A program made the translations under genes and the position numbers. A stretch of DNA of 43,666 nt, from NCBI GenBank assembly GCA_043810515.1, contig JBDRNZ010000036.1, forward strand, positions 1-43,666. Direction: 5' to 3'. The DNA is from WJKQ01 sp043810515. Lineage in GTDB: Bacteria > Patescibacteriota > Gracilibacteria > UBA1369 > LOWO2-01-FULL-3. The notes beneath the pieces were generated by a model. It saw only the letters and a program-made list of their open reading frames with translations. It was not told the origin of the DNA and searched no databases. Of the stretch, positions 1 through 8,600 are shown in pieces (positions within the stretch are counted from its first letter, which is position 1; each line of letters opens with the position of its first letter).

Positions 1-2139
1 CATGATCTTGGTAACACCCAGGAAACGAGCAATGGTTCTGGAATATATCTTTATGATCTTCTTGGTGCTGTTGACGGAACAATTATTGATGAAAATATCA
101 TAGCCGACAATGAAGGTCATGGAATTTTCATTGATTCGACAGGTGAGGCCGGAGGACTGGATTTTACCGGCGGATACATAAGGAACAACGTGATAGGTCA
201 GGATTCCAGCGGAACAGCCACTCCAAATATAGATACCAGTGATGCAGACGATGAATACGGAATTTACGTTTCAGATGCGGCCGCTACCGTGACGGCTCTT
301 GCGCTTGGAACTTCAACGCAAAAAAATACCCTCGATACTTCTGTGAATTATGGAATTTATCTGTACGAAATGCTTGGTGCCGGAATTACGGGCGGGTTCT
401 CGACGGTTGGTCCTTACAATACATATTCGACGCCGGCAAGCTACACATGGCAGTATACTTCAGCCACCGTAGAGCAGGTTACCTCTTGTAATGACGGAGT
501 CGACAATAATGCCGATGGGCTGATCGACGGCGCGGATGCAGGATGTTCGTATTCCCCTTATACCGAGGGAGACACTTCCGGCAATCCGGCGGCAGCTACT
601 ACAGGCACGCAGGGAACCGTTCTCAGTGTTTCGCGCTATGCCCCGGCTCCGGCTCCGGCCGCTGAAACTCAAGCGCCTGAAGCGCCCGCTGAGACGCCTG
701 CCGAGGTCGCCGAGGAACCCGCGGCTGAAGCTCAAGAAAGCACGGAGGCTCCCGAAAGCGTTTCACAGGAACTCGTGGATCAACAGCATAAAGCGGCCAC
801 CCAGGCCACTAAAACCGTTTCCACCGAGGTTGGAGATGTTGTAAACACCATTTCGTCCGCGTTTGAAGGCGCGGGTTCGGGGACAGAAGTTGAGCGCGTC
901 ACTGTTGATGCGCAAAAAGTGGCTTCAGCCATTGAAGAATATCAAAAAAATGCCGAGATCAAGCAGGCTGCACAGCCCGAAGCTCCGACTGAGGCTCAGA
1001 AAGAGCTTAGAAACGTTATGACGGCTGTTATCGGTGACGGGCTCAGCGCCGAGGAACTTGCGCAGACGCAGAAAACCGTTGTAAATGAGGTAACACAGTC
1101 CATAGACAACGCCATTTCAAGAACTCTTCGAACTACCGGTGAGCGTTCAGTATCTTTGCGTATTGACGGAGAAACCGTAGACGTCAGCGACGTCAATGAT
1201 CTTGAGATCGTTTTCGGTGGCGCTTTCTCGGAAGCAGAACTTGCAAGAAAAAAGATTGAAGCTATCAGCTCTGGAAAAACTCTTGTAGTAATTGACGAGC
1301 ACACAAATCTTGACGATGACGGCATTGCCGATGTGTACGAAATAAGCCGCGGACTGCCGCTATTCGACCGAAATCCGGATCTGGATGATTACCTGACAGT
1401 TGATGAAATCTTCCTGGGACTTGATCCTATGGTCGCCGATATGACCCCTTCGATTGCTAAGGTTACAAATCTGGACGGATTCGTTTCCGGAAATAAGCCT
1501 TCATTTAGAATCGCCGGCAATAAAGGGCAGGTTTGCGATATCGTACTTGTGAAAGGCGAGGAGGAGGAAAAAACTCCTGAGGAGGCCGCACAGGCCGCAA
1601 TTTCTCAGGCAAAAACCGCGTTGTCATCCTCACGCAATTTATTTGCAGACATTATAAAAACTCTTGACGGTACTATAGAGGGCGATCAGGTTGATTTGGG
1701 CACGGTTACAATCGGTGAAGACAACAAGGCCGAAATTACTCCTGAAAAACCTCTTAAAAACGGTATTTATTATGTCCTTGCAAGCTGCGAGGGTGAGGAC
1801 GAACTGGGAGAACTCGCAAGGTTTGAAGTAAATAGCAAGGAAGGATTTTCCGCTCCAAAAATCAAGCTTGAAGGATTTAACCCCGATGAAAGCTCAAATA
1901 CTGACGAAACCTCAAGCGCAGGCATAGTCCGTGGTGTTGCCCAGCCGGGAATGACGGTGTTCGTGACATGGAAGAGTGTGATTTTATCTTCCGTTGTTCT
2001 GTCTGACGCGTCTCAGGGAGAATTTGAACTTGAAATCCCTGATGACCTGCCTGCCGGAGACCACGAGATCCTTGTTTATGCCGTTGACGAGAGAAACAAT
2101 TTCATAAGCAGCGTCTCAACTCTGATTTTCGGAAGGTAA
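1..2139 (+). CDS. Partial surface protein: beta-helix, Ca-binding loops, Ig-like C-terminus
   Basis: The frame is open from base 1, so the 5' end lies outside the window; 712 residues are visible. Residues 1 to about 150 have short Gly/Asn/Asp-rich repeats (GSGIYLYDL, GHGIFIDS, EYGIYVSD) typical of a right-handed parallel beta-helix. A Cys-bounded Asp/Asn loop follows at residues 163-182 (CNDGVDNNADG...). Residues 214-255 are a Pro/Ala/Glu-rich linker, and about 256-400 look helical. A second Asp-rich, thrombospondin-3/EF-hand-like stretch (NLDDDGIADVYE) lies near 435-476. The last 100 residues resemble a bacterial Ig-like domain (QPGMTVFVTW, AGDHEILVYAVDE). I infer a secreted or surface protein; the signal peptide would be upstream. 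There is no sorting motif at the C-terminus. Substrate or ligand is unknown. An intrinsic terminator follows. Confidence 0.8.
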   Translation, partial: HDLGNTQETSNGSGIYLYDLLGAVDGTIIDENIIADNEGHGIFIDSTGEAGGLDFTGGYIRNNVIGQDSSGTATPNIDTSDADDEYGIYVSDAAATVTALALGTSTQKNTLDTSVNYGIYLYEMLGAGITGGFSTVGPYNTYSTPASYTWQYTSATVEQVTSCNDGVDNNADGLIDGADAGCSYSPYTEGDTSGNPAAATTGTQGTVLSVSRYAPAPAPAAETQAPEAPAETPAEVAEEPAAEAQESTEAPESVSQELVDQQHKAATQATKTVSTEVGDVVNTISSAFEGAGSGTEVERVTVDAQKVASAIEEYQKNAEIKQAAQPEAPTEAQKELRNVMTAVIGDGLSAEELAQTQKTVVNEVTQSIDNAISRTLRTTGERSVSLRIDGETVDVSDVNDLEIVFGGAFSEAELARKKIEAISSGKTLVVIDEHTNLDDDGIADVYEISRGLPLFDRNPDLDDYLTVDEIFLGLDPMVADMTPSIAKVTNLDGFVSGNKPSFRIAGNKGQVCDIVLVKGEEEEKTPEEAAQAAISQAKTALSSSRNLFADIIKTLDGTIEGDQVDLGTVTIGEDNKAEITPEKPLKNGIYYVLASCEGEDELGELARFEVNSKEGFSAPKIKLEGFNPDESSNTDETSSAGIVRGVAQPGMTVFVTWKSVILSSVVLSDASQGEFELEIPDDLPAGDHEILVYAVDERNNFISSVSTLIFGR

Positions 2140-2159
2140 AATAAATTTTAAATTTTGAG

Positions 2160-2195
2160 AGACTCCGTATCCCAAGGGAAGCGGAGTCTTTTTTT
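2160..2195 (+). terminator. Intrinsic terminator after the beta-helix protein
   Basis: The 8-bp stem AGACTCCG / CGGAGTCT (2160-2167 with 2182-2189) has a small inner CCC/GGG pairing in the loop and is followed by seven T. It starts 20 bases after the stop codon. Confidence 0.85.
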
Positions 2196-2214
2196 AAAAG
2201 TGAAAACCCGTCGC

Positions 2215-2243
2215 TTGACCTTGCCTTAAAAGTTCCCTAATAT
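2215..2243 (+). promoter_or_regulatory. Sigma70-type promoter of carB
   Basis: TTGACC (2215-2220), a 17-base spacer and TAATAT (2238-2243). The predicted transcript starts near 2250, about 25 bases before the carB ATG. The -10 context resembles that of the infC promoter (CCTAATATCC in both). Confidence 0.7.
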
Positions 2244-2273
2244 CCTTTTGAAGAAAATAAGATCATCTCATAA

Positions 2274-5200
2274 ATGCCGCCACGCAAAATCGCCAAACCT
2301 TCGGGAAAAAGCTCCGGCCCGCAGAGAAGAGCCGAAATAAAGAAGGTTTTGGTATTAGGGAGCGGCGCTCTTAAAATCGGCGAGGCGGGAGAATTTGATT
2401 ATTCCGGTTCGCAGGCGATAAAGGCTTTGCGGGAGGAAGGGATAAAGTCGGTTTTGGTGAATCCGAATATCGCGACAATTCAGACGAGTAAGGGAATGGC
2501 TGACAAGATTTATTTTTTGCCAATCAATGCGTATTTTGTTGAAAAGATTATTAAAAAAGAGCGTCCCGACGGTATATTTCTTGCTTTTGGCGGACAGACC
2601 GCTCTCAACTGCGGAATTGAACTTTTCGAAAAAGGTATTTTAAAAAAATATGGCGTTGAAGTTTTAGGAACTCCCGTTGCGGCAATACAGAAAACGGAAG
2701 ACAGGCAGATGTTCAAAGATGAACTTAAAAAAATAGACGTAAAAATGCCGAAAAGCGTCGCCTGTTCAACAAAAAAGCAGGCTATGGCCGCCGCAAAAAA
2801 AATCGGATTTCCATTGATAATAAGGGCAGCTTTTACGCTCGGCGGAAAGGGAAGCGGTTTCGCGTATGATCACAGAGAGCTTGACGCGATGCTGGATACG
2901 GCTTTTGCGTACAGTCCGCAGGTTTTGGTTGAGGAAAATCTCAAAGGATGGAAAGAGGTGGAATATGAAGTCGTGCGGGACAGAAAAAATAACTGCATCA
3001 CGGTCTGCAACATGGAAAATTTTGATCCGCTTGGAATTCATACCGGCGAAAGCATCGTCGTTGCGCCTTCGCAGACTCTTACAAACCACGAATATCATAA
3101 GCTTCGCGAGCTTTCCATAAAAGTTATACGTCACCTCGGAATAGTTGGAGAATGCAATATCCAGTACGCGCTCGACCCTAAGTCCGATGATTACAGAGTG
3201 ATTGAGGTAAACGCGCGTCTTAGCCGTTCCTCGGCGCTTGCTTCAAAAGCCACCGGCTATCCTCTGGCACATGTCGCTGCAAAACTGGCTTTGGGATACA
3301 CGCTGCCGGAATTGAAAAACGCGGTTACGAAAACTACAACAGCGTGTTTTGAGCCGGCACTGGATTATATCGCTTTAAAAATTCCGCGATGGGATCTGAA
3401 TAAATTCCGGATGGTTTCGAAAGAAATCACGAGCGAGATGAAATCAGTGGGCGAGATTATGGCTTTGGGAAGAAGTTTTGAAGAGGTTGTGCAGAAGGGC
3501 CTGCGAATGCTGCAGGTCGGACTTCACGGTCTTGTCGCAAATGAAGACGTAAAAATTGAAAGTGAAAAAATCGAACATGATATTAAAAAACCGACTCCAA
3601 AAAGAATTCTGGTTATCGCGGAGGCTTTGAAAAAAGGCATGTCCACCGCGAAAATTTCAAAAATGTCGGGAATTGACAAATGGTTTTTGGACAAACTGAA
3701 AAATATAGTCGAGCTCGGAAAAGAAATCAGGAGTGCCAAGGAGGTAACGCCGGAACTTATGAAAAACGCCAAGCTTAAAGGATTCTCCGACAAACAAATC
3801 GCGTATCTGCAAAACAAAGAGGAGCTTCAGGTCAGGGAAGCGCGGAAAAAAATGGGCATTTTCCCATTCATAAAACAAATAGACACAATGGCGGCGGAGT
3901 ACCCCGCGAATACAAATTATCTTTACCTGACGTATCACGGGGATAGCCATGACGTCGCGGCGGGGAAAAAGAAAAAAGTCGTTGTTCTCGGAGGCGGCGC
4001 GTACTGCATCGGATCGAGCGTGGAGTTTGACTGGTGCTGCGTGAACGCGATTAAAACTGCTGCGGACGAGGGTTATGAAACCGTGATGATAAACTATAAT
4101 CCCGAAACCGTTTCGACGGATTACGATACCTGTGACAAATTGTATTTTGACGAGCTGAGCCTTGAGAGGGTTTTGGATATTTATGAATTTGAAAATGTGG
4201 GAATCCGCGGTGGCAACGTGACAGGAGTTGTGATTTCGACGGGTGGACAGGTGCCGAATAATCTCGCGCTAAAACTTCATAAAACCGGCGTACGAATTCT
4301 GGGAACAAGTCCAAACGACATAGATCGCGCCGAGGACAGGCATAAATTTTCCGCGATGCTGGACAAGCTCATGGTGGATCAGCCTGAATGGAAAGAGATG
4401 ATAAATGTTGATGGCGTGTTTAAATTTGCCGACAAGGTCGGCTATCCGGTTTTGGTGCGACCTTCGTACGTACTTTCCGGCGCGGCAATGAGCGTTGCCT
4501 ACGACAAAGTGGCTCTCGAAACTTTTCTCGGGAAAGCCGTAAAAATTTCAAAAGAGGCGCCTGTTGTGGTTTCAAAATTTGAGACCGGAGCCAAAGAAAT
4601 CGAGATTGATGCCGTTGCCTATAAAGGCAAAATCGTCATTTACGCGATTGCCGAGCATATCGAAAATGCAGGAGTGCACAGCGGCGACGCGACAATAGTT
4701 CTGCCGCCGCAAAAACTTTACATGGAAACGATCCGCAGAATAAAAGTCATCGCGAAGCAGGTGGCGAAAGAGCTTAATATAAGCGGTCCTTTCAACATCC
4801 AGTTTCTGGCGAAAAGCAACCGCGTGATGGTCATCGAGTGCAATCTGCGCTCAAGCCGCAGCTTTCCATTTTCATCAAAAGTCACGGGGTACAATTTTAT
4901 CGAGATTGCCACGGAATCAATGCTGGCAGCGAGCACTGGAAAATTCACAAAAAAAGGGAAGTATCTGCTGAATCATGACGGTTACAAAACGCTGGATCTC
5001 GACCATGTCGGCGTGAAGGCGCCGCAATTTAGCTTTCCGAGGCTCAAAGGCGCGGATCCGGTACTTGGCGTCGAAATGGCGTCCACCGGTGAGGTGGCAT
5101 GTTTCGGGGAGGATCTTTACGAAGCCTTTCTGAAATCGATGATAAGCGTCGGATTTGAACTTCCGAAAAAAGGAATTTTGTTCAGCGTGGGAGGAATGGA

Positions 5201-5570
5201 GGCGAAGGTTGACCTTCTTCCCACCGCGAAGAAATTCGCAGAAATGGGATTTAAAATTTTCGCAACAGAGGGAACTTCCGATTTTTTCAATCTGCAGGGC
5301 GTAAAATGCCAGAAACTTCACAAAATTTCCACAAACAAAAAACCGAATATTCTGGACGCGATGATGAAACGGGAATTCGATCTTATCGTCAACATTCCAA
5401 AACACTACAGTAGGCCAAACGTCACGGACGGCTATCTAATCAGAAGAAGGTCGGTTGACCTCAATATCCCGCTTGTCACGAACGTCCAGGTCGCGAAAAT
5501 CGTCGCGGAAGCGCTGAAGCTTTACGGGCTCGACGATTTGAAGGTTGAGCCGTGGGATTTTTATGTATAG
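2274..5570 (+). CDS. carB: Carbamoyl-phosphate synthase large subunit
   Basis: Makes carbamoyl phosphate from ammonia, bicarbonate and 2 ATP for pyrimidine and arginine synthesis. It is 1098 residues, close to the usual 1070, with a Lys/Arg-rich N-terminal extension of about 25. Two ATP-grasp halves are visible. The first opens with LGSGALKIGEAGEFDYSG and contains GGQTALNCG; the second opens with LGGGAYCIGSSVEFDW. The C-terminus has an MGS-like allosteric domain (KGILFSVGG, FATEGTS). The GALKIGEAGEFDYSGSQA signature resembles Bacteroidetes and eukaryotic CPS more than the E. coli form. The glutaminase subunit gene carA is not in the window. The start at 2274 is the first ATG after a good promoter, but no Shine-Dalgarno is seen. 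Confidence 0.95.
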   Translation: MPPRKIAKPSGKSSGPQRRAEIKKVLVLGSGALKIGEAGEFDYSGSQAIKALREEGIKSVLVNPNIATIQTSKGMADKIYFLPINAYFVEKIIKKERPDGIFLAFGGQTALNCGIELFEKGILKKYGVEVLGTPVAAIQKTEDRQMFKDELKKIDVKMPKSVACSTKKQAMAAAKKIGFPLIIRAAFTLGGKGSGFAYDHRELDAMLDTAFAYSPQVLVEENLKGWKEVEYEVVRDRKNNCITVCNMENFDPLGIHTGESIVVAPSQTLTNHEYHKLRELSIKVIRHLGIVGECNIQYALDPKSDDYRVIEVNARLSRSSALASKATGYPLAHVAAKLALGYTLPELKNAVTKTTTACFEPALDYIALKIPRWDLNKFRMVSKEITSEMKSVGEIMALGRSFEEVVQKGLRMLQVGLHGLVANEDVKIESEKIEHDIKKPTPKRILVIAEALKKGMSTAKISKMSGIDKWFLDKLKNIVELGKEIRSAKEVTPELMKNAKLKGFSDKQIAYLQNKEELQVREARKKMGIFPFIKQIDTMAAEYPANTNYLYLTYHGDSHDVAAGKKKKVVVLGGGAYCIGSSVEFDWCCVNAIKTAADEGYETVMINYNPETVSTDYDTCDKLYFDELSLERVLDIYEFENVGIRGGNVTGVVISTGGQVPNNLALKLHKTGVRILGTSPNDIDRAEDRHKFSAMLDKLMVDQPEWKEMINVDGVFKFADKVGYPVLVRPSYVLSGAAMSVAYDKVALETFLGKAVKISKEAPVVVSKFETGAKEIEIDAVAYKGKIVIYAIAEHIENAGVHSGDATIVLPPQKLYMETIRRIKVIAKQVAKELNISGPFNIQFLAKSNRVMVIECNLRSSRSFPFSSKVTGYNFIEIATESMLAASTGKFTKKGKYLLNHDGYKTLDLDHVGVKAPQFSFPRLKGADPVLGVEMASTGEVACFGEDLYEAFLKSMISVGFELPKKGILFSVGGMEAKVDLLPTAKKFAEMGFKIFATEGTSDFFNLQGVKCQKLHKISTNKKPNILDAMMKREFDLIVNIPKHYSRPNVTDGYLIRRRSVDLNIPLVTNVQVAKIVAEALKLYGLDDLKVEPWDFYV

Positions 5571-5573
5571 AAA
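5545..5573 (+). promoter_or_regulatory. Possible upstream promoter within the carB 3' end
   Basis: TTGAGC (5545-5550), a 17-base spacer and TAGAAA (5568-5573). The -10 region lies in a 17-base word (5556-5572) that recurs exactly at 10199-10215, where it forms the -10 region of the pdxS promoter. It would serve the gene at 5645. Confidence 0.4.
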
Positions 5574-5608
5574 TGCGGCTCTTTAGGCTGTAAATCCATG
5601 CTTTTTTG

Positions 5609-5617
5609 TGCTATAAT
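5609..5617 (+). promoter_or_regulatory. Extended -10 promoter of the L,D-transpeptidase gene
   Basis: TGCTATAAT at 5609-5617 is a perfect extended -10 element. The matching -35 position (5589-5594, TGTAAA) is weak. The transcript would start near 5624, before the ATG at 5645. This excludes the upstream in-frame TTG at 5606. Confidence 0.65.
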
Positions 5618-5644
5618 ATCCGGATAAAATTGTGCAAGAAAAAC

Positions 5645-8600
5645 ATGGAAAACAAAAACGTATATCAAAGGCGGGCGGGGAAATATTCTGTCGAAACTGT
5701 TAATGCTCTCGATGAAACGATGGGAGATAAGGAGATTGTTAAAGATTTTGAATATAATCTCGAGGGCAAAAAGGCCGGTTATTTTGATACGGTCGTTTAC
5801 AACATAAATGCTCTTTTGAAGCGCCATTATGCGCAAAAAGGCGTCGAGGGGCGCGATATATGGTCGAAAGCTTACAGGCATACCGTTCTTATCGCGGCCA
5901 GTATGAGTGATGTTTTGCTAAAAACCGACGAATACGATATTTCCGGCGTGAGTGTTTTAAGCCATCTGACGGCTCTGGCGAAAGCAAAAAAATTCGCAAA
6001 AATAAAGCTTACAAGTAATTTTGACATCCAGTTTTTTGACCGGAATGGGAATCTTTTGTTTGAATTTAACCCCAGGTCTTTAAGAAAAGATCAGGTTGTC
6101 AGGACTGCGAGGGAGGAGATTGAGGAAAGGCAGGAAGAGCAGGCGAGAATTGTTCAGACGGCAGGAAAAAAAGAAGTTGCATCCGAAGCGGAACCGGCCT
6201 TTGCTCCTTTGATTCCGCCGCAGATCAGCGAAATAGGACAGAGAGCTGATTTTTCTGTCCTGGAAACTGTAAAACTTACCGGAAAACCGCCGAGAATTAT
6301 TGAGGACCAGTTCAGAGATATGGATCTTTGTTCCGGTTATGCCGTAGGTCTTCTTATGCAGGAATATGGCCAGGATGCGGTTTCAAAAGCCGGCCTTATT
6401 AATTATGGAAGAATTGTGGACGCGTGGGATATCAAAGAAAGGGGACTGAGGAACGACGGAGTTTCTGTGGCTGCAAGTCTTCTTGATACTCTTGTTCAAA
6501 AGAAAAGCGGCAAAATGGACATTGCCGACAGAAATAATTATTACGATAAACTGGGAAATTTTTATAAGAATGCGGACGAGGGGAATTATCCTTCGCTGAT
6601 AACCGCATTCCAGAAAAACACCCATTACACTAAACAGATCCTGGAAGCAAACGAGCACAGGCCCGAGAGAACGAAAAGCATGAATTCGCATGTCCTTGTC
6701 TGCCTCGGAAGGGGGCCTGTAAACAGGGATGTTGTGAGAGGAAAAATGAGTCTGAGATATTTTTTAAGATCTGTTCCAAATGTTGCCTACGGTCTTCAGC
6801 GTTATCTGAAAGTAAGAGTTCAAAAGAAAAACGGTGACGTGATTGAATTGCATGAAGACGGCATGGCTACGATGTATAAAGCGGACGGGGAGACTATTGA
6901 AAACATCCGCATGAAAGATATAAATGTCGCGACCGGAGACCAGGTCGAATGGCAGGATGTTTTGGTTACTGATTTTTATAAAGGCGAAGAGAGAGTGATG
7001 GGGCTGGCCACCTATGCCACCTCGCGAAATCATGTTTTGATGGAAAATTTTGCTTTGAAGAATGTTCCAAAGCATGAAGGCGGCAAATACAGAGCGATTG
7101 ATTTTGTGCAGATTGAAAAAACCGGCGGATCGGTAGGCGACCAGCTAAAGGCAAAACTTGGGCTGTCCGCTAAGGATCTGGCTTATTATCTTGCGGCGCT
7201 TGCCAACAGCGGCGTTGACTTAAGCGGAGTCGCGGAAAAAGATCTTATTCCGGTTTTTGACATGAATGATGTCCGTCAGAAGATTGACGCCGAAGGCGGG
7301 CTTGCGCGCATTCACCAGAGAATTGTCAGAGAAAATATTGAAAGGCACAATAAGGGAAGCCTGGAAGATATGTTTATTGAAATAAAACCTGGCCAGACTC
7401 CCTGGCAAACTGTCGAGAGCCTTTTTGGCGATTATTTTAAGGGTAGTTATGCGCTTACGGATGCGGAGCGGAATTTTGTTCTCAAGGCAATTGACGAGAG
7501 CTGTACGAATATAGATCTTACTTCTGTTCCGCCTCACTTTGAGGCGGGTGATTCACTCTATCTCACCCAGGAAAGAATTTTTGAAGTCGCAAAATGCGTG
7601 AGAGAGCGTCAGGCGGAATCTTTTTGCGGCGATGATTATGTGAAGATCGTGCAGAGTGGCGATTCTCAGTATGCTTTTATCAGAGATTGTTTTGATACTG
7701 AGGCAAAGGAGTCTCAGTCCGATCTCCATTATTCCATGCTTGGTTCCCTCGAAAGATCGTATCTGCTAAAAGCCCTTCAGGCTTGTAGCAGCGATGTTGA
7801 TTTATCCGCGCTTAAAGCCGGTTCACGTCTCGTGCTGAGAAGAGATGATCTTCAAAAATGCATAAAAAATATTGAAAAAAAACGCGAACTTCAGGTGTCC
7901 GTTGAGCAGCCACTGATGCATGTCAAAAAGTCGAAAGATGATATTGAAGCCGCAAAGCATGCCAAAAAGCTGGGATTTTCCGATATTGATGATGCACCGT
8001 ATCTGGAGACCGTTGTTCCTAAACCTATCGCCGATAGAATCAATGAAATTTATCCCGGCAACAGCCTTAAAGAAGTTCTAGTAAGGAATGTTCTTTATTT
8101 TATTTTTGTTAACGAACAGTCCAGGGGCGGTATCAGGGCGCGCGTAAAGAAAGAGCTTTCCAGTTTTGAGGAGTCGCACGTAAAGCTTTTTCCTTTCCCA
8201 GCTCAGTCCGGGAAAAGAAAGTATCTGATAAGTTCTATCGGTCCTTTTCAGATAAGGCCTGTGCATAAGGACCTTGTCGCATGCAAAGATCTGTTTAAAA
8301 AATTTGGTATAAAACTTCCGGAATCTTTTTCAGAATTCAGGTCCATGATTAAAGAAGACGTAAACGTTTCGGCCATGGTCGCGGGTCACCGCATTTTGGA
8401 ATCTTTGGATTCTTTCGAAAACTTTATGAAAGCCTCCGGCGAGGATAATATTGACCTTCTTGATGAAAATCTGACCCTGATGGTTGCCACAAGTTACAAT
8501 CGTTCGCCGGAAGCTATATACAGGGCGGTTTTTCAGAACTGGGCAATTAATCTGGCGGGTAGCGCTGGCGTCAAGTCCGATGTCGAAACGGGGGAAGTTG

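Noticed and set aside
5606..5644. TTG start at 5606 for the large L,D-transpeptidase protein.
   Set aside because: It lies on top of the extended -10 TGCTATAAT, so it would precede the transcript start. The ATG at 5645 is preferred.
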